Shown here: one piece after another, positions 26,543-35,458 of the stretch | How the letters are laid out: every line of letters begins with the position of its first letter | Numbering within the stretch: the stretch's first letter is position 1 | Source of the DNA: Deltaproteobacteria bacterium | GTDB lineage: Bacteria > Myxococcota > SpSt-1050 | Assembly (NCBI GenBank): GCA_026416535.1 | Contig: JAOAFA010000110.1 | Coordinates: 1-41,883 of the forward strand | Reading direction: 5' to 3' | DNA: 41,883 nt | The notes under the pieces: model-generated | Database searches by the model: none | Seen by the model: only the letters and a program-made list of their open reading frames with translations | What the model was told of the DNA's origin: nothing | Made by a program: the position numbers and the translations under genes

Positions 26543-28003
26543 ATGAAAGGAATCGAGAGATTCAACAAGATGTTTTATCCTGAGACGATTGCAGTAGTAG
26601 GCGCTTCTTATAATCTCAAAAAATGGGGATTCCACATACTTCATAACATCCTTAATGGAGGATACAAAGGCAAAGTATTCCCTGTCAATTTAAGAGGAGA
26701 AGATGTCCTTGGTTTAAAAGGCTATAAGAGCATAAAAGAAATTGATGTCCCAATAGACCTCGCCATAATAGTTGTTCCAAGAGAGTCTTTATTTGATGTC
26801 CTAAAATCCTGTGCAGAGAAAAAGGTTCACTCCATATTTGTTGTAACCGCTGGTTTTGCAGAACTTGGTGAAATAGGGCAAAAAATGCAAGAAGATATTA
26901 AAGAATTTGCGGTCACCAACAATATAATGATGGGAGGACCTAATGGAGAAGGACTTGTGAATGCCAAGATTAACCTATATGCTCAGATGGCCGTTCACTA
27001 TCCTAAACCCGGCAGATTAAGTATGGTCTCTCAGAGCGGGAATGTAGGGGCAACTATGATGCAGCTTGCCAATATGTCATGCTTCGGTTTTAGCAAATTT
27101 ATATCTAGTGGTAATGAAGCCGTCCTAAAACTCCATGATTACATTGACTACTTTAGCAACGATGAAGATACGGACGTAATAGTGGCATATATTGAAGGAA
27201 TACAAGATGGGAAAAGGTTAATCAACTCAATTAAAAATGCTACCCAGAAGAAAAGTGTTATAGTAATAAAAGGAGGGAAAACTGAAGGGGGACTCAAGGC
27301 TGCTCAATCCCATACTGGCGCAATGACATCGGACACTGCCATCTTCGAAGCAGCGATTAAACAAACAGGCGCAATTTATGTGGAAGAGCTTCAAGAACTT
27401 TACGACTGCGCTCAGATCCTTGTTAGAGAACCTTTGCCAAAAGGAAATCGAGTAGGCATTCTTACTGTTGGGGGTGGATGGGGGGTTCTCTGTGCAGACG
27501 CATGCGAAAAATATGGATTACGTCTAGCAAAATTAAGTGAAGAGACACTTAAAAAATTAGATAAAGTAATGCCGGAGTGGTGGGCAAGGAATAATCCTGT
27601 GGACTCTGCCGGGGGTGGGAAAAGAAAGACAATGACTTACGGTGTGGAGGTATTATTAGAAGCAAATGAGATCGATTCTGTGATTATTCTCGGGAGTGCC
27701 TTAGGCGTTATGTCAACCTCTGTACTTAAAAAATCTAGGTTTTATGACCAGGGGCTCAATATGGTCTGTGCTGTATTAAAAGATGCAGAAATGGAGATAG
27801 TAGAAGAATATGACCGACTTATAAAAACATATAACAAGCCACTCATCTTATCAACAGATGCAAAGCACAACGCCTATGAAATCCAGAATGAAGTTATACT
27901 AAAATTAGAGGAGAAAGGAATACCTGTCTTTCACTCCCCTGAGAGAGCAGCAAAGGCTCTCAGTCATCTCACAAAGCTTGCAAGAAAAAAATTAGGGTGG
28001 TAA
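26543..28003 (+). CDS. Acyl-CoA synthetase (NDP-forming), alpha-subunit type
   Basis: 486 residues. The N-terminal CoA-binding domain starts ETIAVVGASYNLKKWG and is followed by two succinyl-CoA-ligase-like flavodoxin domains (VSQSGNVGATMM, SSGNEAVLKLHDYIDYFSND, then GNRVGILTVGGGWGVLCADAC). AAQSHTGAM holds the His that is phosphorylated in ADP-forming acetyl-CoA synthetases, which convert acyl-CoA, ADP and phosphate to acid, ATP and CoA. The usual GPNCxG loop reads GPNGEG here. The ATP-grasp beta part is neither fused nor adjacent, so activity would need a beta subunit from elsewhere. It may suit organic-acid-forming fermentation of amino acids (inference). Confidence 0.85.
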   Translation: MKGIERFNKMFYPETIAVVGASYNLKKWGFHILHNILNGGYKGKVFPVNLRGEDVLGLKGYKSIKEIDVPIDLAIIVVPRESLFDVLKSCAEKKVHSIFVVTAGFAELGEIGQKMQEDIKEFAVTNNIMMGGPNGEGLVNAKINLYAQMAVHYPKPGRLSMVSQSGNVGATMMQLANMSCFGFSKFISSGNEAVLKLHDYIDYFSNDEDTDVIVAYIEGIQDGKRLINSIKNATQKKSVIVIKGGKTEGGLKAAQSHTGAMTSDTAIFEAAIKQTGAIYVEELQELYDCAQILVREPLPKGNRVGILTVGGGWGVLCADACEKYGLRLAKLSEETLKKLDKVMPEWWARNNPVDSAGGGKRKTMTYGVEVLLEANEIDSVIILGSALGVMSTSVLKKSRFYDQGLNMVCAVLKDAEMEIVEEYDRLIKTYNKPLILSTDAKHNAYEIQNEVILKLEEKGIPVFHSPERAAKALSHLTKLARKKLGW

Positions 28004-28004
28004 A

Positions 28005-28520
28005 TTATTTTATTTCTTCAAATATCCCTGTCTTGCGATTCTTCCTGACATTATTATAACAAAAGTATTTCCCATTCATAGATATATACACTCCCTCCGG
28101 TAACAACTGAACAAAGGCCAAGGAGCTACCTAAGTTAAACATTCCATCACTAGAACCAAACCTATATGGTACCATCGCACCAGTTAAGACTATTGTCTTA
28201 GTCTTGATCTTTTTACCCAGGTACCTTGCTGTAATTTCCATAGTATCAGTTCCATGTGTAATTAAAATCCTCTTGTGTGGTGTCGAAAGACAATTCTGTA
28301 GAATTATCTCTCTATCACTGTCTTTCATATAAAGACTATCAATCATCATTAGAGTCCTAACCTCAATATCTAATCTACATCTTCCAAGAGAGAGCATCTC
28401 TTGAATATGTGTATCTTTGAAGACAAGCTGACCAGTTATCTCATTATACTCTTTATCAAATGTCCCACCTGTCACAAATATCATTATCCTTTTATCATCC
28501 TCAACACAGGTCTTTCTCAT
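28005..28520 (-). CDS. Single-domain asparaginase-like protein
   Basis: About 171 residues from the ATG at 28520, chosen because GGAGG lies 4 bases upstream; a longer frame opens at 28583 without support. It matches only the N-terminal domain of L-asparaginases: IFVTGGTFDKEYNEITG with the first catalytic Thr, ILITHGTDTMEITARYL with the second Thr-Asp pair, and IVLTGAMVPYRFGSSDGMFNLGSSL. The C-terminal domain of classical enzymes (about 330 residues in all) is absent, and no break is visible. Such short proteins are widespread, and their activity is not established. It converges with the acyl-CoA synthetase gene, one base apart. Confidence 0.75.
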   Translation of the reverse strand: MRKTCVEDDKRIMIFVTGGTFDKEYNEITGQLVFKDTHIQEMLSLGRCRLDIEVRTLMMIDSLYMKDSDREIILQNCLSTPHKRILITHGTDTMEITARYLGKKIKTKTIVLTGAMVPYRFGSSDGMFNLGSSLAFVQLLPEGVYISMNGKYFCYNNVRKNRKTGIFEEIK

Positions 28521-28648
28521 AATTCCTCCAAAGACAGATGCAAAAATATTATCCAATTTATAACCTGTCAATGGAATAAGCAACCACTCTATGCGTTTCC
28601 ATGCATTGCAATTTGTACTGATGAAACTATCTACATTACAAAGATTAA

Positions 28649-29977
28649 TTAACTCTTGCCATCATAAAATGCTCTACTATACCTATCAATCTCTCTCACA
28701 GCTCTATATGCCATTTTCTCCGAATACCTCTTTGCACCATTATGTAAAAATAGCCCTTTATTTATATTAGTTGGTTTAAACTCTCTACCCATTGAAATCT
28801 CCCCAATAACATACCTATACAAAAGACCCATTGCAGTCATGTCAGGTGGAGGGATAAATTCTCTACCTTTGAGATATGAGACTACTGAAATGGCAGTAAT
28901 TATACCTGAGGCAGCAGCCTCCGTATATCCTTCTACTCCAGTCAGTGTCCCTGTTAAAAAAAACTTAGAATTATTTTTCAAAGTAAGATCTTTACTCAAT
29001 ACCGTGGGAGAATCCACATAGATATTTCTGTGCATTTGCCCATATCTAACTATCTCACAATTCTTAAGAGCTGGTATCATCCGCAATACCTTTTCTTGAT
29101 AACCATATTTCATCCGAGTCTGAAATGAAACAATAGAATACAATGTCCTTGCCCTATTCTCAGCTCTAAGCTGAACTACACCATACGCCATATCATTCTT
29201 CGAAAATCCCAACCCAACTGGCTTAAATGGTCCAAATAAAAGTGACTTATAACCCCGCCTTGCTATCTCTTCAATCGGGAGACATCCCTCAAAAAACTTT
29301 AAGTCTTCATTAATGTGAGATTCTATCAGCTCTGCATTAACTATGGCATCATAGAGATCCTTATATTCCTTCTCAGTTAGAGGACAATTTATATAGTCAT
29401 CACCTCCCTTTTTATATCTTGACCCAAAAAATGCCTTTGACATATCTATTGATTCAAATGTAACAATCGGTGATATAGCATCATAAAAATAAAGTAAATC
29501 AGAATTCCCAATCATCCTTTTTAACGAGGCAACCGAATCTGGTGCTGTAAGTGGTCCTGTCGCAATCACAATTGCATCATATTTATCAAACAGATCCTCA
29601 AAACTCAAAACCTCCTCTCTTATAACCTTAACATTCTCCATTGATAGTAATCTGTTAGTTATGTACTCTGAAAATAGATCTCTATCTACACTCAGAGAAT
29701 CCCCTGCTGGGATAGCAGTATTTTCTGCAGCCTCAATTATCAATGATCCAAATCTTTTCATCTCTTCTTTCAAAAGCCCCTGTGGACTATTAGGATTTTT
29801 GGATTTGAGCGAGTTGCTACAGACAAGTTCACCGAGCTTTTCAGACTTATGAGCCTCCGAAAACCTCTTTGGCTTCATTTCATATAAATCAACTCGAAAT
29901 CCCCACGAAGCGATTAGGAATGAGCATTCACATCCAGATATACCACCACCAACTACAGCTACAACCCTACTATTCAT
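28649..29977 (-). CDS. trmFO: Folate-dependent tRNA U54 methyltransferase TrmFO
   Basis: 442 residues, full length. TrmFO uses methylenetetrahydrofolate and FADH2 to make m5U54 in the tRNA T-loop. The FAD-binding N-terminus is VVGGGISGCECSFLIASWGF, followed by VDLYEMKPKRFSEAHKSEKLGELVCSNSLKSKNPNS in the conserved order of the family (given here in two parts by residue runs of under 20: VDLYEMKPKRFSEAH and LGELVCSNSLKS). KNDMAYGVVQLRAENRAR and FFLTGTLTGVEGYTEAAASG close the protein. Overlaps topA by 8 bases. The folate enzyme replaces the SAM-dependent TrmA, as in most Gram-positives and many deep-branching bacteria. Confidence 0.93.
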   Translation of the reverse strand: MNSRVVAVVGGGISGCECSFLIASWGFRVDLYEMKPKRFSEAHKSEKLGELVCSNSLKSKNPNSPQGLLKEEMKRFGSLIIEAAENTAIPAGDSLSVDRDLFSEYITNRLLSMENVKVIREEVLSFEDLFDKYDAIVIATGPLTAPDSVASLKRMIGNSDLLYFYDAISPIVTFESIDMSKAFFGSRYKKGGDDYINCPLTEKEYKDLYDAIVNAELIESHINEDLKFFEGCLPIEEIARRGYKSLLFGPFKPVGLGFSKNDMAYGVVQLRAENRARTLYSIVSFQTRMKYGYQEKVLRMIPALKNCEIVRYGQMHRNIYVDSPTVLSKDLTLKNNSKFFLTGTLTGVEGYTEAAASGIITAISVVSYLKGREFIPPPDMTAMGLLYRYVIGEISMGREFKPTNINKGLFLHNGAKRYSEKMAYRAVREIDRYSRAFYDGKS

Positions 29978-32243
29978 TATTTGACACAGCTTCCTTCTCT
30001 AATCTCATTCTATTCTTACATTTTTTATCCGTGCATTCTAAAAAATGCCCTATCTTCTTTGTCACCTTTTCATACATATAAGCATTACCGCACCTAGGAC
30101 ACTCATGTGAGACAATTGGGTAAGAACTTATAAATTTACACGAAGGATAACTAGTACAACTATAAAATACCTTCCCCTTCACACTCTTTCTCTTCACAAG
30201 TTCCCCACCACAATTTTTAGGGCATCTGACACCTGTCGTGAGTTTCTCAGTATAGTTACATTCGGGATATTTTATACATGATATGAATTCACCAAACCTA
30301 CCATCTTTAACCACGAGTTCAGACTTACACAGAGGACAATGCCTACCATCAACAATCCTATCCTTTGAAATAACCACGTTACCTCTATCATCTCTATAGA
30401 ATGCCTTTATATTTTTACACTTAGGATAATTGGAACAGGCTAAATAAGAACCATATTGGTTAATCTTTATATTCATATATGACTCACACTTATCACATCT
30501 GACATATGTCACAGACAATTCATCCTTGTAATTATTAAAGTTTCTTATTGCATTTCTTAAACTAACTTCAAATGAGGAATAAAATTTTTTGAGCATATCA
30601 ACATAATCAATCTCACCCTCTTCTATTCTATCTAATTTGTCTTCCATCATGGCTGTGAATTCCGGATTCATAATATCTGGAAACGCCTTTTCTAGCAACT
30701 TCGTCACCATAAAGCCTAACTCTGTAGGGACAAAACGATTATTGTGCTTTTCAACATACTTTCTATCCTGAATATTGGATATAATAGTTGCATATGTTGA
30801 TGGCCTTCCTATGCCTCTCTCCTCAAGTTCCTTTATGAGCGTGGCCTCCGTATATCTTGGCGGTGGCTGAGTTTCTTTTTCAATAATCTCGATATCCTCA
30901 AGTCTTAGCATGTCCCCTACATTTAAATCAGGAATACTCACCTCATCCGACTCCTCATCTCTAGAGTTATTCTCTTCACTCATATCAAACACTCTTTGGT
31001 ATCCATCGAATAACAGCTTTGACCCCACAGCTTTAAATTCATAAGCCCCCGATTCAATTACAACTGTCCTTTGCAAATAGATTGCTGAACTCATTTGGGA
31101 GGCAACAAATCTCTTCCAAATCAGATCATATAACCTATAATGATCCTTAGGTAGGATATCCCTCAAAGAATCTGGAGTATATTCAACATGAGTAGGTCTT
31201 ATTGCCTCATGCGCATCTTGTGAACGACCTTTGGCACTATAATAAATAGGGTTCTCGGGAAGATATCTATCACCCCATTTCTTAGAAATATACTCCCTCA
31301 CAGATCTTATTGACTCCTCTGATACTCTAACGGAATCAGTCCTAATATAAGTAACAAGACCTTCAAGTCTTCCACCTCCTATATCCATACCTTCATATAG
31401 ATCCTGAGCAAGGGACATGGTCTTCTTTGCTGAGAATCCATATGCATTGTAAGCAGCTTGCTGTAACTTACTAGTAATAAATGGAGGAGGCGGGTTCTTC
31501 TTCCGCTGTATATCATTAACAACCGCAACCCTAAAATATGACAGCTGTTTAATGTGGTTTTTCCTTGTTTGTGCCTCATTTTTATCTTCAATGACAACCT
31601 TTTGATCACCTATAGAAACTAATTTTGCCTTAAACCTGTCCCCATTATCTTTGAAAAAAACACCCTCTAATTCATAATATTTCTTACGCTCAAATCTCCT
31701 TATCTCTTCTTCTCGATCCACAATAAGCCTTACTGCCACAGATTGAACTCTACCCGCCGAAAGCCCCGGCATAACCTTCTTCCACAAGATAGGCGAGATC
31801 AAGTATCCGACAAGTCTATCAAGAATCCTACGCGCCTGCTGAGATTGATACTTATTTATATCCAATTTTTGTGGATGTTTTAAGCTATTGATCACCGCAT
31901 TTTTCGTAATCTCATTAAACAAAACTCTATATACCCTCTCCGGAGGAACACCTAACTCTTCAAATATATGAAATGCTATTGCCTCACCCTCCCTATCAGG
32001 GTCAGGCCCTAAATAGACCTTATCCGCCTTCTTTACGAGTTCCTTCATCCTCTGAATTATCTTGTTTTTACCTCTGATCACATAATAATATGGTTTGAAG
32101 TTATTTTCGATATCCACACCAAGGTCATTCGGTGGAAGGTCTTTTATATGCCCCTGAGAGGCCACAACATTGAAGTCGGTTCCCAAATATTTTGTTAAAG
32201 TCTTTGCCTTTGAAGGAGATTCAACTATTAGCAAATTAGGCAT
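29970..32243 (-). CDS. topA: DNA topoisomerase I
   Basis: 757 residues from the ATG at 32243. A TTG at 32249 also opens the frame, but AAGGAG is better spaced for the ATG. The Toprim domain starts LLIVESPSKAKTL with DPDREGEAIAFHI. The active-site Tyr is in VTYIRTDSVRV, and TEATLIKELEERGIGRPSTYA is the family signature. The C-terminus carries four zinc-ribbon modules (CDKC/CSNYPKC, CPLC/CIKYPEC, CPKNC/CTSYPSC, CPRC/CTDKKC). Type IA enzyme relaxing negative supercoils. It lies between dprA and trmFO with overlapping or touching ends, an order common in bacteria. Stop TAG. Confidence 0.95.
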   Translation of the reverse strand: MPNLLIVESPSKAKTLTKYLGTDFNVVASQGHIKDLPPNDLGVDIENNFKPYYYVIRGKNKIIQRMKELVKKADKVYLGPDPDREGEAIAFHIFEELGVPPERVYRVLFNEITKNAVINSLKHPQKLDINKYQSQQARRILDRLVGYLISPILWKKVMPGLSAGRVQSVAVRLIVDREEEIRRFERKKYYELEGVFFKDNGDRFKAKLVSIGDQKVVIEDKNEAQTRKNHIKQLSYFRVAVVNDIQRKKNPPPPFITSKLQQAAYNAYGFSAKKTMSLAQDLYEGMDIGGGRLEGLVTYIRTDSVRVSEESIRSVREYISKKWGDRYLPENPIYYSAKGRSQDAHEAIRPTHVEYTPDSLRDILPKDHYRLYDLIWKRFVASQMSSAIYLQRTVVIESGAYEFKAVGSKLLFDGYQRVFDMSEENNSRDEESDEVSIPDLNVGDMLRLEDIEIIEKETQPPPRYTEATLIKELEERGIGRPSTYATIISNIQDRKYVEKHNNRFVPTELGFMVTKLLEKAFPDIMNPEFTAMMEDKLDRIEEGEIDYVDMLKKFYSSFEVSLRNAIRNFNNYKDELSVTYVRCDKCESYMNIKINQYGSYLACSNYPKCKNIKAFYRDDRGNVVISKDRIVDGRHCPLCKSELVVKDGRFGEFISCIKYPECNYTEKLTTGVRCPKNCGGELVKRKSVKGKVFYSCTSYPSCKFISSYPIVSHECPRCGNAYMYEKVTKKIGHFLECTDKKCKNRMRLEKEAVSNNE

Positions 32244-32245
32244 AA

Positions 32246-33343
32246 TCAATTACTCCTTTTTCTATATATCTTTCCCGGCAATTGCTCTATAATACCCTTT
32301 AGCTCCATCCTCAAAAGAAGTTCACTAAGCTCACTTGGTTGCTTTTTTAATTTCAAAAATAGTTCATCAACATGATATACATTATTCTCCAAAATATTTA
32401 GGAGAGAGAGTTCATCATCAGAGAGCTGATTATCAAAATCCCTCTTAGCAGTCTTTGAGCTATCTTCTTCTACAATACCCAGAAAATCAGATATAACCTT
32501 TTCCGAATAAATAATCCTAGCCCCCTTGGATATCAAGTAATTTGGGCAATATGATTTTTCAGAGGTAATAGGACCCGGAAGAGCAAATACGGGGATCGAC
32601 CTTTTGAAAGCATATTCAGCAGTTAACCCAGCCCCACTTTTTTCGCCCCCTTCTATAACAATAACTGCTTGACAAACTGTTGCTATATATTCGTTCCTCC
32701 TAACAAATGAAAACTCATTAGTCTCTTCACAAGGTCCAAATGCTGATATTACCAGACCACCCGAATCAACGATCTTGTCAAATAATAATGTATTACTGGA
32801 TGGATAAGGATTATTTATAGATGTCCCGAAAAAGACAATCGTCTTACCACCAAATTTTAAGGCTGAACTATGAGCAGCAGTATCAATTCCAAAAGCACCT
32901 CCACTCACTACGTTGGCATAATTAGCTATGATCTTTACTATCTTTTCAGTAGAATCTATACCATAACTAGTGGGGGTTCTTGACCCAACTATAGCGATAT
33001 TTCTTCCACCAATTATGGACAAATCACCTCTGTAAAAAAATACAGGAAGTATCCTGTTTTCTAATAAAATGTTAGGAAAATCTATATCACACAATGTCGA
33101 TATCTTAACCCCTGTATCTTCACACATTGAAATAATCTTCTCCGCCTCTCCGCAATTTTCCAAAATAGAGCTTACCTCACTTTCACTAAACTCATACCTC
33201 TCCCTATTTTCACTGATATAAGACAACAGACTGGTATTGTTACTTTTCCTAAACTCATAAAGTAGATCAAAAAGAGATTTTTCTCCAAAACCTCTCTTTT
33301 TAAACCTCCTTAGGGCTATGATTTCCTTTAACAGGTTATTCAT
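32246..33343 (-). CDS. dprA: DNA processing protein DprA/Smf
   Basis: 365 residues from the ATG at 33343; a GTG at 33349 is in frame but too close to the AAAGG ribosome binding site. The Rossmann-like domain shows IAIVGSRTPTSYGIDST, VVSGGAFGIDTAAHSSAL and FFGTSINNPYPSSN, and the C-terminal winged helix (DELSLLNILENNVYHVDELF) is present. DprA loads RecA on incoming single-stranded DNA during transformation and is conserved even in bacteria not known to be competent. It begins the dprA-topA-trmFO run. Confidence 0.93.
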   Translation of the reverse strand: MNNLLKEIIALRRFKKRGFGEKSLFDLLYEFRKSNNTSLLSYISENRERYEFSESEVSSILENCGEAEKIISMCEDTGVKISTLCDIDFPNILLENRILPVFFYRGDLSIIGGRNIAIVGSRTPTSYGIDSTEKIVKIIANYANVVSGGAFGIDTAAHSSALKFGGKTIVFFGTSINNPYPSSNTLLFDKIVDSGGLVISAFGPCEETNEFSFVRRNEYIATVCQAVIVIEGGEKSGAGLTAEYAFKRSIPVFALPGPITSEKSYCPNYLISKGARIIYSEKVISDFLGIVEEDSSKTAKRDFDNQLSDDELSLLNILENNVYHVDELFLKLKKQPSELSELLLRMELKGIIEQLPGKIYRKRSN

Positions 33344-33349
33344 TTTCAC

Positions 33350-33682
33350 AACCTTTCAACAAAAATAAGGGTTTTTTCATTTATATTATAATGCCTCCAA
33401 AGTCAAACAAATTATTGTCCCCAAACTATTAGAAGAGCAACAATAAAACCCCAATAATTAAACTATGGACAGCAAACTGCATATTATAAGCTAAATATCA
33501 CCTTCCCTAAAGAACTAAAGTTAACCCCACCCCTTATTACCTGTCAAAAACCAAGTTAGGGTAAAACAAATGTTAAGCAAAAATAACTAGAACTTTAAAT
33601 AAAGTATCAGCCACAAGTAAAAAATCTAGAATCACTTAGAATCTACTATCACTAAGACCTCACCTGAAAATTCCTCCCATTA
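33350..33682. other. Gene-free interval between the kam operon end and dprA
   Basis: No coding region is supported. On the minus strand an exact TATAAT (33390-33385) about 42 bases before dprA is a plausible -10 box, but no convincing -35 box is present. Near the other side, TAGATTC (33645-33639) and GATTCTA (33633-33627) could form an imperfect stem followed by six Ts (33624-33619), a weak terminator candidate for the kam operon. The rest is AT-rich with no visible repeats. Confidence 0.35.
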
Positions 33683-34735
33683 TTATGTAGGTTCTAAAAA
33701 CTCATTTATCCTTTTGGATGAAGATAGTACAGACTTAAAAGATACTGACCCTGTAAATACGAAAACTATCCCATACAGAGTCTGCTGCAAAAATTGCATT
33801 GTATGAACCACAAATACATACAGAAGAGCATTTGAATTCATCAGGGATGGAGCCACAAAAAGTTCGAGTGCTTTTAATGTAAAAAAATCAAAAGGTCCAA
33901 CAAATGCTGGACCTGAGGGGATAGTAATACCTATTACCTGCATACACAATACTACGTAAGCCGCAATATATGGTAATGGTTTCTCATCTGCCGTGAAAAG
34001 TCCGCACGCATAAAACATTAAATAAAGACCTGTTGCATTAAGTCCCCAATAAATCATTGATTGAATAAATATATTGAGGAAACTCTTAACATCGGGTAAG
34101 GACCTTAATCCATATATAAATCTATTTAAAATACCTACAATCCTCTCTCCTAAATCATGTGAAAATATGCGAAATATAAACCTCACAACCCTTTCAAAAA
34201 AGCTCTGCTTTAAATACATTAACATACATATTATAAAAATTCCCACAAAGATGACAAAAAATATTATTCCTGCATTTACAAGGAATGGCGGTATAGAAGT
34301 ATTAAAAGTTACACCCAATATAATCCATGTGGCAAAGAATACAAAGCCTATCGTTATTCCGTCAATAACCCTTTCAACCACTATCGTTGCCATGGCGGCA
34401 CTCAATGAGACATTGCATCTTTCATAAATCAAATAGGGTCTGGCAAACTCACCGAGCCTCAATGGCAATGTTACAAGTGCCATGAAGCCTACAGAACTAA
34501 CTATGTACAGATCCTTAAAGCTTATATTGCTTTTTATGGGCTTAAGCATGACCCCCCATCTTGTCGTTCTAACAATCTGAATGCCTGTGAGAAAAAAAAG
34601 ATACATTATTATGTATGTCCACTTTATTTGTGAAAAAGAATCAATAAGCTTTTCTGTATCTACACCTTTAAATGTCAGATATAGAAACAGAATCCCAAGG
34701 ACCAAAGAGATTATCAAATTAACGTTTCTTTTCAT
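33683..34735 (-). CDS. UPF0104 / LPG-synthase-TM (YbhN/AglD-like) membrane protein, second copy
   Basis: 350 residues, about eight hydrophobic spans. Family motifs are IQIVRTTRWGVMLKPIK near 52-68, MALVTLPLRLGEFARPYLIYERCNVSLSAAMATIVVERVIDG near 88-125 (shown here only as landmarks LPLRLGEFARP and VVERVIDG), and IPSGPAFVGPFDFFTLKAL near 270. It belongs to the same flippase-like family as the 6807-7784 protein, but the two differ a good deal in sequence. It overlaps the PHP phosphatase gene by 4 bases, so the two are translationally coupled at the end of the kam operon. Lipid-linked substrate unknown. Confidence 0.8.
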   Translation of the reverse strand: MKRNVNLIISLVLGILFLYLTFKGVDTEKLIDSFSQIKWTYIIMYLFFLTGIQIVRTTRWGVMLKPIKSNISFKDLYIVSSVGFMALVTLPLRLGEFARPYLIYERCNVSLSAAMATIVVERVIDGITIGFVFFATWIILGVTFNTSIPPFLVNAGIIFFVIFVGIFIICMLMYLKQSFFERVVRFIFRIFSHDLGERIVGILNRFIYGLRSLPDVKSFLNIFIQSMIYWGLNATGLYLMFYACGLFTADEKPLPYIAAYVVLCMQVIGITIPSGPAFVGPFDFFTLKALELFVAPSLMNSNALLYVFVVHTMQFLQQTLYGIVFVFTGSVSFKSVLSSSKRINEFLEPT

Positions 34736-35445
34736 AGTAGACCTAACCTCTTTTTGATACCCAGTCCCATGTATTTCTCAGGTGCACCACCAGCCAGTGA
34801 ACTGAGGATCCCAAAACCTTCAGATAGTAACTTACTCTCAAAATCTCTACAATGAACATCTGTTGAGATGATATCTACAAAATCTCTTTTAATGAGCTCT
34901 TCCATAAACGACTTTGCCTCTTTCCCCCAAAGACCGGAGAGAGACATTAAATCACATTGCAACAAAACAGAATTATTCTTTAGATATTCAATTCCTTCAA
35001 AGGAATCAGAATTAAACCCGTTTCGTTCTATATGAGCGGCTATTATCTTATACCCTAAGGTAAATATTCTAAACAGGTTCTCTTTGTCCTGACTTGAAAA
35101 TCTAAGGCTCTTGAACTCTACCAGGAGATACTTTGAATTACCAATAACGAATGGACTATTATTATTTATGTCTTCGAAAAGATCCGTTCCAAAGTAATAC
35201 TCCGCGCCCAAATATAACTTTACACAGAGGTTCCTCTCTACTATCATACCACAGAGTTCATTAAAATTCTCTATCACTTTTTTATCATCAAAACTAAAAA
35301 AACTTCTCCTTTTATGAGGAGTAGCCACAATTGTATCAATGCCCAACTGGTAAAGTTGCCTTATTATATTAATAGAATCCTCAAAATTTTTAGGACCATC
35401 ATCCACATCTGGAATAATATGTGTATGAATATCCACTAAACCCAA
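34732..35445 (-). CDS. CpsB/YwqE-type PHP-domain protein (tyrosine phosphatase-like)
   Basis: 237 residues. The N-terminal VDIHTHIIPDVDDGPKNFEDS carries the HxH and DDG metal ligands of the PHP fold. ATPHKRRS, LYLGAEYYFGTDLF, IAAHIERNGF and DIISTDVHCRDFES follow in the order of the CpsB/CapC manganese-dependent tyrosine phosphatases, which control capsule or exopolysaccharide tyrosine kinases. No tyrosine kinase or capsule gene adjoins it. Instead it lies 13 bases downstream of kce. Substrate therefore uncertain. Confidence 0.85.
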   Translation of the reverse strand: MGLVDIHTHIIPDVDDGPKNFEDSINIIRQLYQLGIDTIVATPHKRRSFFSFDDKKVIENFNELCGMIVERNLCVKLYLGAEYYFGTDLFEDINNNSPFVIGNSKYLLVEFKSLRFSSQDKENLFRIFTLGYKIIAAHIERNGFNSDSFEGIEYLKNNSVLLQCDLMSLSGLWGKEAKSFMEELIKRDFVDIISTDVHCRDFESKLLSEGFGILSSLAGGAPEKYMGLGIKKRLGLL

Positions 35446-35458
35446 GATAAATCTCCTT

